Assembly: GCA_037447655.1 (NCBI GenBank)
Contig: JBBHKE010001902.1
Coordinates: forward strand, 179,062-243,061
Length of the DNA: 64,000 nucleotides
Direction of reading: 5' to 3'
From: Zygnema cylindricum
Taxonomy: Eukaryota; Streptophyta; Zygnematophyceae; Zygnematales; Zygnemataceae
Below are positions 44,291 through 56,560 of this stretch, in pieces. Each line of letters opens with the position of its first letter. The stretch's first letter is position 1. The notes under the pieces are model-generated. The model had not been told where the DNA came from. It made no database searches and saw only the letters and a list, made by a program, of their open reading frames with translations. The translations under genes and the position numbers were made by a program.

Positions 44291-47200
44291 GATTGAAAGG
44301 TGAAGCAGGCTGGATTATAGATTCAGGTGCCTCAATGCACATGTGTAAAGATAGACACCTGTTCACTAAGATAAGAAAGATTCCCACCGTAGAGATAGAG
44401 TACGGGGATGGGAGGATAGTCACCACTACTCTTGTAGGATCGGTAGACCTGAAAGTGTTAGTAAAAGGATAGACATCCATATTAACATTCTCCGATGTAT
44501 TGTTTATTCGGGAGCTGAAAAAAAACCTTATCTCTACATCAGTATTAGATGATAAGGGTTTTTTCACTAGCACTAGGGAAGGAGTCTTTACTGCTAGTTT
44601 TGAGGAGGATGTCTATTTCATTGCTAAGAAAGGTACCCATGCGATGTTTAGGCTGATCTTAAGTAATGAAACGAAGAAACTTTATTATGCTGGTGTTCAT
44701 GATATTATGATGTGGCATAAGAGGCTTGGGCATGTGAATCTAGATAAGTTAAGAGAGATGAAAAAGATGGGAGTGGTGGAAGGGATTCAGTTCAGTGAGA
44801 GTGATGATATAAGTTATTGTAGTGGGTGTGCTCAAGGTAAAGCACACAGATTACCCTTTCCAAAAACAGCCACCTACAAGGGAGAAAAACTTCTAGATCT
44901 AGTACACACAGATATTTGGGGACCGGCTAGAGTGCCCTCACCGGGGGGGAAGAGATTTATGATGACTATAACTGATGATTGGTCTCGGTATTCCCGAGTA
45001 TATTTTTTGAAAAACAAGTCAGAGGCTGAGGACTGTTTTAGACAATATAAAGCATGGAGCGAAAAACTCCATGAAACTCCAATCAAGAGAGTAAGGAGTG
45101 ACAATGGTGGAGAGTATACTTCTAACCAGTTTGAGGATTTTTTGAGGGAAGATGGGGTTCAACACCAAAAGACAGTTCCAGAAAATCCTGAACAGAATGG
45201 GGTAGCTGAAAGGTTAAATAGAACACTAAGTGATAGTGCTAGAAGTATGTTGTCGGATAAGAAGATAGGAAAAAGGTTTTGGGCAGAAGCAATGAACTGT
45301 GCTAATTACCTCAAAAATAGAGTTCTTACTTTAGCTATAAAAGATCAAACACCTTATGAGAGATGGACAGGCCGGAAACCTGACTTATCTCATTTAAAGG
45401 ATTTCGGCAGTCAAGTATTCAGTCTAGATACAGATCGGTCTAATTGGAAGCTAGATCCTAAAGGAAAACCGGGATACTTATTAGGATATGATGAGGATGT
45501 TAAAGGATATATAGTTTATGATCTAAAAAGAGAAGATATAATCTTAGTAAAGCATCTAGTAGTTATGGATGAAGGAAAGTCTGTGGATCCCTTCAAATAT
45601 ACAAAGTCAGTAAAAATCAGATTTGAGTCAGAAAATTCTGATGACTTTGAGCTTCCTAACTATCCAGGTTTTAGAGACGATGACATTCTTGCAGGAACAA
45701 ATCAGACCGAAAAGGACTCGGCTGTGGAAACTCCAGTGACAACTCTACTCGAAGCGGAAGACGTGGTGGAAATTGATTCGGAATCAAGGGATAGGGGAGA
45801 AGCCGAGTTTGTTCGAAAGAATCCACGAGAACAATCTATTCCGGCCTCAGATTTTGAGGGGGGGAGGAGAAGTAGCAAAAGACTGCAAGAAAAACAGGTT
45901 AATAACAAGGTAACTAAACTATCTCATCAAGATGAACCTCAAACTTATCGAGAGGCGATGACTTGTCCAGAAAGAAACCGGTGGAAGACAGCCACCAATG
46001 AGGAGATGGCTTCAATCATGGCAGCCGATACTTGGGAGCTGGTGGACTGTCCACCTAACCGAAAACCAATCGGTTGTAAGTGGGTTTTCAAACTAAAACT
46101 GAACCCAGATAACACAATCGAGCGCTACAAGGCCAGATTAGTGGCAAAGGGATTTACATAAAAGGAAGGAATTGACTACGAGGAAACCTTTGCCCCGCTG
46201 GTCAGATTTCCCTCCGTCCGCATACTTGTCAGTTTAGCAGCGGCGGAAGACATGGAAGTGCACCAGATGGACATCAAAACAGCCTTTTTGCATGGAGAAT
46301 TGGAAGAGGAGATCTTCATGCGACAACCCGAAGGGTTTGTGGAAGAAGGAGAGGAGAGTAAGGTATGCCGGCTGATTAAATCTCTTTATGGTTTGAAACA
46401 GGCGCCTCGACAGTGGAATAAGAAGCTTGATGAGTTTCTTACCGGTCTAGGATATATTCGGATCAGCTCAGATCACTCAATCTATGTTTTCGAAGATGAG
46501 GAAGGTTTTATATTTATTGCAATTTATGTTGATGATTTGCTTGTTTTAAGTAAATCAATGGAAAAAATTAATAAACTGAAAACTGATCTTAAGGGGAGAT
46601 TTGAAATGAAAGATATGGGGGAAGCAAAATATATTTTGGGAATTCAAGTAGAGAGAGACCGAAAAAGAAAAATTATAAGATTGACTAAAAAGGAAGCAAT
46701 AGGGAACATGCTTGAAAAATTTCAAATGGATAAAGCTAATAGTTGTACAACTCCAATGGAATTGAAGAAGGGAAGTGAGGGGAGTGAGGAAGAAGGAGTC
46801 ATAGTCTTAGACGAGGAATTATCTCCTGATGAACAGAAGTTCATGCAGACTATTCCTTACATGCAAGTAGTGGGAAGTCTAATCTATTTTATGAATTGTA
46901 CCCGGCCGGATTTAGCTGCAGCTGTAGGAGTGCTGAGTAGAAGTCTAAATGCTCCCACTAAGAAGGATTGGGAGGCAGCTAGAAGAGTCTTTAGATACTT
47001 GGTAGGAACTAGAGATCTATGGTTGCATTTGGGTGGGGAGAATACTGACATCACTACTTGGAGTGATGCCAGTTATGGTGATGCTCTGATGAGGAGATGT
47101 ACTTCTGGATATGTATTATATGTGGGTGATGGGGCTTGCTGAGTGCTGAGTAGAAGTCTAAATGCTCCCACTAAGAAGGATTGGGAGGCAGCTAGAAGAG

Positions 47201-47733
47201 TCTTTAGATACTTGGTAGGAACTAGAGATCTATGGTTGCATTTGGGTGGGGAGAATACTGACATCACTACTTGGAGTGATGCCAGTTATGGTGATGCTCT
47301 GATGAGGAGATGTACTTCTGGATATGTATTATATGTGGGTGATGGGGCTTGCTGTTGGAGTAGCAAACAGCAAAAGGTTATTGCTCAGTCCACCATGGAG
47401 GCTGAGTATATGGCCTCTTGCTCTGCTGTAAAAGAATTGATGTGGGTCAAGTCTTTGTTTGATGAGCTTGGTCACCTTAAGAGTGGTGTGCAGAAAATAT
47501 TTTGTGATAATCAGGCAGCAATCGCTATTTCTGCAAATCCTAAACACCATTTTAAAGCCAAACACATGGACATCAGACTCAGCTTTGTTAGAGAGAAAGT
47601 AGAAAACAAAATAATCAGTTTAGAGTACAGACCAGATAGTGAGATGGTAGCAGATATGATGACCAAACCTGTGCCTTCCCCTAAGCTAATTTTTTGCAGG
47701 GAGAAGTGTGGTCTGAAATTAAAGATTGACTAG
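44290..47733 (+). pseudogene. Copia-B3 pol: protease, integrase, RT, RNase H
   Basis: Protease IIDSGASMHMC near 44320. TAG at 44470-44472 (Lys codon, A to T). Integrase finger HKRLGHVN...CSGCAQGK; core Asp in DLVHTDIWGP, Asp in RSDNGGEY, Glu in NPEQNGVAERLN. TAA at 46159-46161 (Gln) ahead of RT, which keeps KTAFLHGELEEEIFMRQPEG, YGLKQAPRQWNKKLD and YVDDLLVLSKS near 46530. RNase H is interrupted by a 213-bp in-register tandem duplication whose junction makes a TGA near 47140. The end ADMMTKPVPSPKL is intact. All breaks are in one frame, so decay is recent. Confidence 0.92.
46930..47355 (+). repeat. 213-bp perfect tandem duplication in Copia-B3 RNase H
   Basis: The block from GTGCTGAGTAGAAG to GGGGCTTGCTG occurs twice without visible mismatch at an offset of 213 bp. 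The length is a multiple of three, but the junction codon is TGA. Confidence 0.92.
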
Positions 47734-47756
47734 AAAATAAGGGGAGTGTAGAAACT

Positions 47757-48796
47757 AATGGTTTTATTAGTATTTTCTAGGTCTGAAAAGAAATAAAGAA
47801 GCCGAGGCAGTCTACCTCTAACTTCTCTCTCCAACTCTCAAACTTGTCGTAGTCACTGAGAAATTGGAGAGGAAGCTAGAGCCATGGCTTCCTTGGCTAT
47901 CCTGAGGTTTACGGGAAATTTATATTAGGGTTTATTTATTTAAGTAAAAGTTATGTGCCGGCGGCAGGATTTGATCCTTGTACCTACCGGCCGGCAGATA
48001 GGATATAGCCGGTAGCCTTAGCCGTTTAGTCTGGCGGTATTGTTACGTAGTATATAGTTTGATAGTTATTTAAATAAGTATACGTGCGAAAAACCATTTA
48101 ACTGCAATGAATTACGGGATACATAGATCCAGTAATATATAATGTACGACTTACGGTACGGACACAAATCAGTACCGCGCATTTGTTTCGTAAATGAAAC
48201 AAATACCGCGCATGTATTTATTACGGCTACGATTAAAGCCGAATTTAATCGGACGGCCGGGATTAGCGCTGAGATCGCGGAGGAAGATTTCGGCGGTTTT
48301 GTGGCCATCGCCACATCGGATGACGCGTGGCGAAATTCCGTTGGATTGTGGAATCTCCGGAGATTATGGCACCGAATACGGATTTGACATGTGTCGACAT
48401 TTTGGCCATGTCGTACAATGCCCGTACATAAAGTACACCTGCAGTTGTACTTTTGCGTACGGAACTCAATTCTGATTGGTTCCGTACATCAGTAGATAGA
48501 GTCTGTGAGAGAGATAGGACTTAGAAAAATTAGAAGATAGGACCCCCTCTCCCAGAGAACTTCTGTACAAAAGGTCAACTTTGACCCTCCATAACTTACT
48601 GCTCAGGGGAGCAAATTCAGAGATTCTTTTTGCTATCGACTCAGGGGAGTCTTGTCTTCACAGGGGTGAAGTTGGTCAGAGTTTTTGTCTACCAGGGTGG
48701 CAGTTATTTTTGCTTAAACACAAAGGGGTCAGGATTATCCTAGAGGCTTCTTGGAAGCTGTCCACTCTGAGGACTTATGGAGGTCTCAGAGTTTCA
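47757..48796 (+). repeat. Copia-B3 3' LTR
   Basis: 1,040 bp, TGTAGAAACT to GAGTTTCA, followed by the CATTG duplication and then the rest of solo LTR C2. Confidence 0.93.
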
Positions 48797-49967
48797 CATT
48801 GCCCACAAAAATCGCAGATCCAAAAGATGCTTATCTTGATAGTGCCGACTCCAAGTTGATATAAACCCAAATGACTGACCCCTTGACAATCAAAAACCCA
48901 TTATAGTTTCACCCCTATGAAATAAGACTTTCCGTGTGCTCAGTTCCACCACAGAATGCAAAGTTAGAATATGTGTTTTGGACACATTCACCCACTTTGA
49001 CTTTCCGTTATAAATACAGCCACCTTGGCAGGCAAAAACTCTGACCGATTACACCCTTGTGTAGCGTGGACTCCCCTGAGTCCGAAGCAAAAAGAATTAC
49101 TCAAAATGGTCAAGTAAACTGATAGATATGAATGGTCAAAGATGACCCTTTTGTAAAGGAGCTCTCTCGGAGAGAGGCTGCTACCTACTAAATTTTCTAA
49201 GTCCTATCACTCTCTAAAACTCTATCTACTGACGTACGGCACCAATCAAATTATTGTGTCGTACATAAAAGTACAGGTGCCGGTGTACTTTCTGTACGAC
49301 CATCGTTCGACATGGCCAAAATGTCGACACATGTCATCTCCAGATTCGTTCACGTAATCCCCGGAGATGCCGCGATCCAATGTCATTTTGCCACGTGTCA
49401 TCCTATATGGCGATGACTGCAAACTGCCGAAATCTTCTTCCTCGATCTCGACATCTTTTTCGGCCGTCTGATCGAAACTAGGTTTTGGTAGTAGCCGTCA
49501 TAAATACGTGCGCGGTATTTGATTGGCGTTCGAAACAAATGTGCGGTATCCGTTTCATAACCTTACCGTACTCCGTACTAAATTAAACTGTATCTATGCA
49601 CTAAGTATTTATTGCCGTTTAACGAATTAGTCTGCGTGTTAATATTTATATCTTTATCAAACAAATTACATCGTAACTCTAGTTTTAGATTTAATGGATA
49701 AAGCCAACGTTTGCGGGTGTCTTAGCAGACGTTAAGTTCCAAGATCAATTCCTGGGTCCGTCAAGTATATTTTGGTAAGTCTATATTTTGGTAAGTCTAA
49801 CTAATTTATCCCCTGTCTTCTCTAGAGAGCTTAGGCAGCCATGGCTATAGCTCCCTATCCAGCCTTTAGTGACTACAACAAGTGTGGGGGCTTGGAGAGG
49901 GGAGTTAGAGGCTGCCTATGTCTTTTTCTATGCTGTTATAGACCTAGAAAATACACAAATATCAACA

Positions 49968-50441
49968 TATCACGTGTGGATGTGAGTATGCCTATTTCAA
50001 TTGAACATAAATCGACACAGTTAACAAACACATAAAATGCATGGTGCTTTTACCTTTCGAAAATACGTTCAAGAGTGACATTTGGGCCCAATAGATGCTT
50101 GAACCTACAATGGAAGAAATACAATATCATTCAGGTGAGTTAACAAAATAACTTTTTAGTTATTGTTCCATGTAAATAGTATAGGTATTGTTAAAGAACA
50201 TTATGAAATGACATTATTAGTTGTTTTGTTAAATCTTTCAATATGTTGGTAAGGTAAAGATCTTAAAGTAAAAAAAATCCATAAAAATGTCTAAATAAAT
50301 GTATGCGGGACAGATGCATGCCAATGTACTTTTCCTATTTAAAAGCTATTATGATGGGTTTGAGTTGGAAAAATGTAATAAAAGTGAGTAACGTTGAATA
50401 AAAATGTAATTAGTTATTCATTGTGTACATATAATCGTTGC
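49968..50441. repeat. Second copy of the ~479-bp tandem unit
   Basis: It is similar to 41627-42105 throughout and begins at the right TATCA duplication of solo LTR C2. Confidence 0.8.
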
Positions 50442-50918
50442 ACCCTTTGTTCATGTGGCACATGAAAGCTTGATAAAAACAAATATGAGACATGCCAATA
50501 GGAATCGAAAAACATGTACTGACTATATTTTATGCGTGGACGCAGGATCTAATCCACCACATGGACTACAAACCGCTACACACACTCTTACTACGACCCA
50601 AAATACGGCAACGCAACGCAACAACGCACAATGAGCAGCTACCAAGCGCGCGCGAGAAACCTCAGAACAACGATCACAACGCCAGTTTAAAGACCGTGAA
50701 AAAAAACAAGAAAAAAGTGCGTTAGTGTGGTTCGTAAAACCACGGTGTGATTATTGTTCCCATATAGACTATAGACGCACTTTGAACACATAAAGCAATT
50801 TCATCGTAAATGTATGCATTTGAATGCTTTAATGAACAAACTCTCATAAAAAATATAAAAAATGTACCAACCCAACTTTAAAATAACATCATTTATTTTA
50901 AATGTAAAGAAGTTATAG
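50442..50918. other. AT-rich DNA upstream of the Helitron frame
   Basis: No recognisable gene. It could be the 5' region of the Helitron, but no TC terminus can be fixed. Confidence 0.35.
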
Positions 50919-51079
50919 TTGCATTTTTGCTTTAGCGGTAAAATAACGGTAAAAATAACGGTAAAATATATTGCAATAAAAAAATGGAAGGAGAAATTCG
51001 GGTGGATCCAAAGTTGTATACGTAATTACGACATTGGACATGTGGGTGCAGTACGACCCATATCGATGAAAGAAACAGG

Positions 51080-52966
51080 TGATCAACGCAATGAACGGTT
51101 ACGTCAAGAACGTGCAAAAAAAAGAGCTCAAGAGACCCTTGAAAAACGTGAGGAGCAACTACAAAAAGATCGTGAAAGAAAACGAGCGAAACGCGCGCTA
51201 AAGGAAAATACGGGAAATGAGGTGGCAAGGAAAAACCTTCAAGATGTAGAGGCACAACCTGCGGTGAACTTAAGGTTAAAAGAGAATGACGTATGGACCG
51301 CATAAATACATACTAATTGATGTTGAAGAAAACTTTGCTCAACATCTCGACGAGGATGAAAGATCACAAGATGCTAGACCAGAAGCTAATGCTATTCAAT
51401 TCAACACCGAATGTACTCACGAATCCTTCGACGAGCCTGAATTTAGACAACACAACGTACAACATCAGAATGTGACAGAAAAACAACGCGATATTCGAAG
51501 ACGTATAGAAGGTGATCGTCAACGTCAAGGTATCACACGCCGACTTGCAGGGGTGCAAAAAAATGCTTTAGGACTTTATAAAGATTACATCTGTCCTGAA
51601 CGACATAGATTTCCACCTATGGAAATTGCATGCACTCATTGCAACGCACAAAAATGGGTAGGAGAGACCGCTGGAGGTTGTTGTCTACTTGGCAAAGTAC
51701 AACTTGTTTCATATAAAACGCCTCCTTTCGGAGCTTTTAACTTTATATAGCAATGCTAATTTCTTGAACAAAATCCGTTCCTACAACATGGTCTTTTCGT
51801 TTACCTCACTTGGTGCATCCACAACACTCCCTCTCAACGACAAATCGATTGGAGCAAGTAACGGCCCTTTCAATTTCCGTATTCAAGGAACCATATGTCA
51901 TCGAATAGGTCAACGTTGCCCCAACAAAATCAAGTTGCGTTTGCACAAGTCTATGTATTTGACGCATCAATGGAGACGCAAGTAAATAGGCGAATGAGTA
52001 TTATGGATGGATTAGACCACGATGTAGTGACAATGATTCAAAATATGATGAAAACACACAACCCTTTGGCACAACAGTTTATTTCAGCCGGAGAACGAAT
52101 CCATGAAGCCCCTGAATTACGCTTAATACTAGAAGATACTATTCACAATTTAGACCAACGCCGTTACAATCGACCACAAGTAGAAGAAGTGGCAGCAATT
52201 TTGGTTAACCCAACAAAAAATACTAAAGGAAGAGATATAGTTTTGAATATAAAAAGAGGCATTCGAATGATGCGCATATTCGAGTAACACACATTATATG
52301 ACCCACTCTAATACCCACTTTAATTTCCATATGGTGAACTCGGGTGACATTTTGGTTTGAAATTGACAAATAGAAGACGTGTGTCCGTAAGAGCATATGA
52401 TGCCTATCGTTTAATTACGCGTGCAGGAGAAAACAATTTAAGACACAAAGCCGGTCGCCTATTCCAACAGTATTGTGTGGACTTGTATGCGAAAGTGGAG
52501 CAACAACGACTCAAGTTCCAGCGCGAGAATCAACGTACTTTGCGCGCAGAGTTGTAGGCGGGGTTAATGGATTTGATACCACGCGACCAATGTGTCGTAA
52601 CCTATGAGGCGAGGCAACAAAGTCACGCAAACATTTCGGCAACAAATAATGTCGTGGTAAACCAACGCAATGAAGAGCTTTCAAAAACAGGGCGACACAT
52701 CATCTTAGCGCCAAGCTTCACAGGTGGTGATAGGTATATGCAGGAACAATACCAAAACGCCATGGCAATTGTCCGCGCACTCGGCAAGCCAAATTTATTT
52801 ATAACGATCACATGTAATCCTAACTGGAAAGAAATCAAACAATCATTGAAACCAGGAGAGATTGCCTCCAACCGATCTGACATAACTGTGCACGTGTTTT
52901 AATTGAAGCTGCAAGCTATACTTTAAGACATTTCAGACGGTGTATTAGGAGTACAGGTGAGAAGAA
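51080..52966 (+). pseudogene. Helitron RepHel, N-terminal part up to the Rep motifs
   Basis: A basic heptad-like stretch (RLRQERAKKRAQETLEKREE) starts the protein. MEIACTHCNAQKWVGE with a later CC is the Helitron N-terminal zinc finger. A frameshift near 51735 leads to IRSYNMVFSFTSLGA and FRIQGTICHRIG, the latter in another frame. RPQVEEVAAILV and a stop-ridden LYDPL-YPL-FPYGE segment follow (52285-52350). Then RLFQQYCVDLYAKVE, Rep motif 1 FTGGDRYMQEQYQNAMAI and motif 2 LFITITCNPNWKEI are well kept near 52720-52830. Copia-D1 interrupts the frame at 52972. Confidence 0.87.
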
Positions 52967-52971
52967 TTTGT

Positions 52972-53980
52972 TGTTTTGGAAACCTTGAGTTCTCTCTATA
53001 TCTTGCTGCTATGCTACCATGCTGCGCTAAAGTCTGACATCGCAGCTAGAAACCTTGAGCACTCTAGACTTGTTGTTGTGCTGCTATGCTGCTCTGATCT
53101 GACATCGCAGCTGCGCTGCTCTAATATCACAGCTGCGCTGTCAGATCATAGCAATCATAGCAGTCATAACACTCATAGCAGAGTCATAGCAGCTATAGCA
53201 GTCTGCGCAAGAAAGGTGTTCTGAATATGAGTCAGTTTGTGTGAAGATAAATTGACGGGGACATGATTTAGTGAGTATGTAACTCGAAAGGGAGTACACA
53301 GATATGGTGCACTTCAGGCACACGTGTCGGTCCGTGAGAAAGTCAAGTTTGGTTGTTCTAGAAGGAAAGGTACAGTTACATTTGAGGACCAAAGTTACAC
53401 GTGAAGGTTCATCTTCGGTGATGAAAGAATACGTGGAAAGCGGACGAAGTCCGCCGTCATTTTTGAAGAGAAGTATTGACTATAGCGTCACTTCAGCGGA
53501 CGAACTTTAACCGCGTAATATTTCATTTCTAGCGGCTGTCTGACTGGTGTAAATAATTATGTGCATTCGACGGTGGGATTTTGTTAATGAAGAAGTAGTG
53601 TACCAATTGACCACGCTAGTTCTAGTACGGTGTGATCAACTATAGGCTCACTTGTATATATAGGACTTAGATTACTTTAAGAGAAGTAGGATTGTTGTGT
53701 ATGAAAAACTGCGAAGCAGTTTTTGGGTGTATTTGAATTATAAGATCATTGTGATCTTTTGGCAGAACTTTGTGAAATTCTGCATGTGGGGTTTTTGGTG
53801 TATATTTTATATTGTGGCATATTTGCAGACCTAGGGTGTGTATGGTTTATTTGGGGCTTCATTGGGAAGTTGGTTGTTTGTGGGATTTCGTGAGAGTTTC
53901 CTCTTTGCACAATTGATTATCATGGCAACTGCCGGTGCTTCTTCATCTTCTTCAGTGGCACCAGCTGCCTCAAATCAACA
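52972..53980 (+). repeat. Copia-D1 5' LTR
   Basis: 1,009 bp, TGTTTTGGAA to AATCAACA. The first 250 bp are internally repetitive (CATAGCAG, ATCGCAGCT and GCTGCTATGCT units). The last 59 bp contain the in-phase gag ATG at 53922 and code for a Ser-rich start (MATAGASSSSSVAPAA). Confidence 0.92.
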
Positions 53981-53995
53981 GGTCACAGGCCCTAC
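53981..53995 (+). other. Copia-D1 candidate primer site
   Basis: GGTCACAGGCCCTAC lies directly after the LTR and matches the A/B site at 10 of 15 positions, coding VTGP where the others code VMGP. It may be a diverged half-tRNA site or fit another tRNA. Confidence 0.4.
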
Positions 53996-56429
53996 CTCAC
54001 GGATCCCGGTGTTTAATGGGCAAAAGTATCTTTATTGGGCGGATTTGACTAAGTATTCTTTGAAACAAGTGAAATTATATGATGTGATTTCGGGTATTCT
54101 TCCGGATACGGATCCGGAGTTTGGAAAGAAAAATGAAGATGCATTGCATGTGTTGAAGTTACTTTTGTTAGAAGATCTTAACATGACATATATCAATATC
54201 TCTACGGCATCTGAAATATGGAAGGCCTTGAGTGAATCTTATGTCTTAGCTAGTGAGCAGAATGAGGTTGTTACTGCTAGAAAAATTTGGGACTATAAAT
54301 ATACTGGGGATGACATGAACTCATATTGTAATGGCTTGAAACTTCTATTATCGGAGAATGCATGTTCCCGGGGGAGTTTTCCTCCTTATCATCAAGCTAT
54401 GATTCTAATGAGAGGGCTTCCTACTGAATATAGAGGATCAGCGGAGCAGCTAAGACGGTTAGAGAAGAGTAAATGGAATATAGCAGTAGCTCAGGCTTAT
54501 ATCCTAGACGAAGAGGCAACTGAGATAGCATTAAATGGTGGTCAATTAGTGGTTGCTTACAATGCACAGACATATAAGCCGGCTGGTTTTTCTAGAAATA
54601 TAAACTTTACCCCCAATCCGAATTATAGGCAATATGATAGGTGTGTCTATTGCTTTGGTCAAGGTCATGTTTTCTGGCTGTGTCCGGCATTTATAAAAGC
54701 ATGTGAAACAGGAATTTATCGTGCGGGATGGAGGGTGCGATCGAAGGATTCATCACCAAAATTTCCGACATCAAAACTGCCGATAAAAAATGCGGCATTC
54801 TTTGCATTTGATGAGACGTCACAAGATGAACGACCGGAAGAAAAGAAAGATGTGGTCAGATTTCCGCAATCGGATGATGACGAGTTCTTTGCTCTTGCAA
54901 AAGATCTCATGGAGGGACCTCGAGAGAACAGATGGATTATGGACTCCGGATGCTCCTCCCACATGTGCGGCAACCGGGCTTACTTCAAAACACTTACTGC
55001 AATTCCCACTCGTCGGATTTAATAAGCGGATGACAGCGGTGTGGAGGCTACGGCAAAGGGAAGCGTGGAGTTAGCATGTGACATCAATGGTCGGATTGTA
55101 AAGAGAACCTTGCATGATGTTCTCTATATCCCAAAGTTTACAAAAAATTTGTTTTCCACTTCGGTAGCAGAAATGAAAGGTTTTGAAATTTTACAAAAGA
55201 ATGGGAAAAAGGTAGTAAGCAAAGATGGGAAGGTAGCTTTGGTAGGAACTAGAGGCCCAAACTTGTTGTACCGGATGGACTTGGCTAATGAAATTGACTT
55301 TGCATACTCTAGTGTCCTTCCGGAAAATGTATTGTGGCATAAGAGGCTCGGTCATGTTCATCATGAAAGGCTTGATAAAATGGTAAAGCAAAATATGATA
55401 GATGGTGTTAAATTAGGACAAACAGATTCCCATGTATGTGATGGATGTGCTTTGGGAAAACTTCATAAGCTGCCACTACCTCAGACAACGGATAACCGGG
55501 CAACGGATTTGCTGCATATTATTCATTCGGATGTGTTGGGGCCATCACAAGTTCCTTCACTCAGTGGCAACCGGTTTTTTGTCACTTTTACGGATGACTT
55601 CTCAAGATATAGCAAGGTTTACTTTATAAAAGAAAAGAGTGAAGTGCTCACTCACTTCAAGCATTTTCGGGTATGGGCCGAAAAACTTCATGGGAAACCG
55701 ATCCTTTCCCTTCGGTCCGACAACGGAGGGGAATATATTTCTCATACATTCTCTGAATATTTAAAAGACAATGGTATTTCTCGGCAATTTACAGTTCCTT
55801 ATACTCCGGAACAGAATGGAGTATCCGAAAGACTCAACCGAACTCTAACAGAAAGTGCTAAATCTATGTTACTATATAAGGGAATAGATTTCAAATTTTG
55901 GGGTGAAGCTTTCTCGTGTGCGTCGTATATTAGAAATAAAATAGAGACTAGAGCAGTAAAAGGGAAAACACCATATAAAGTGTGGACCGGAAGAAAACCG
56001 AATGTTAGTCACTTCAGGGTTTTTGGGAGTAAATGTTTTATTTTGGATAATCTCCCTATTTCTAAGCTTAGTACAAAATCGATTCCAGGAATTTTTATGG
56101 GTTATGATGATGAATCCGTGGGCTATAGAGTATTTAATAAGAATTGGAATACTCTTCAAAGTGCTAGAAATATTCAGGTTAAAGAAGAGAGCAGATCGGT
56201 AGATGTTTTTGGTATGACAGATTTTGAAAAAGATTCCAAAATCAAAGAATATGTTATTTTTGAAAGTGTTCCACTCGCTTCTTCTAGTCCCACTTTGGAC
56301 CCTCCGGCCGGTCCCCTTGTGGAGAATCCTCCCCCTCCTCCACCAACTCCTCCTCCGCGGCAACCTACGGATCCAACAATTCCAGCCTCAGATTTTTCGG
56401 GGGAAAAAAGGCAAAGCAGCAGGCTGCGA

Positions 56430-56560
56430 AACTGCGAAGCTACGCTATTTTCTGTCGGTTCAGTGGATCTGACTGAAAACTGCGACGCTGCGAAATTGCA
56501 AAGCTGCGATGCTGCGAAGCTGCAAAGCTGCGACGCTGCGAAATTGCGAAAATGCAAAAC
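56430..56560 (+). repeat. In-frame minisatellite in Copia-D1 (CDAAKLQS units)
   Basis: Units like AGCTGCGACGCTGCGAAATT are repeated and encode CDAAKLQSCDAAKLQSCDAA. It sits in the variable linker between integrase and RT, just before the conserved WDLVELPPDLKAIGCKWVFK. Confidence 0.85.

Larger units (their letters stand above)
42133..48796 (+). mobile_element. Copia-B3: best-preserved B-family copia element
   Basis: A perfect CATTG duplication (42128-42132 and 48797-48801) flanks it. LTRs are 42133-43181 and 47757-48796, differing at roughly 25 positions by eye (about 2-3 %). It has a perfect primer site, all coding domains in copia order, and the polypurine tract AAAATAAGGGGAG before the 3' LTR. 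A few stops and a 213-bp internal duplication disable it. It is the youngest B copy here. Confidence 0.94.
42111..49967 (-). mobile_element. Solo LTR C2, split by Copia-B3
   Basis: The segments are 42111-42132 and 48802-49967 (about 1,188 bp together). They are flanked by a perfect TATCA duplication (42106-42110 and 49968-49972). The sequence matches solo LTR C1 (for example GCAGATCCAAAAGA). There is no internal domain. Copia-B3 interrupts it 22 bp from its plus-strand start. It inserted exactly at the junction of two tandem repeat units. Confidence 0.9.
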
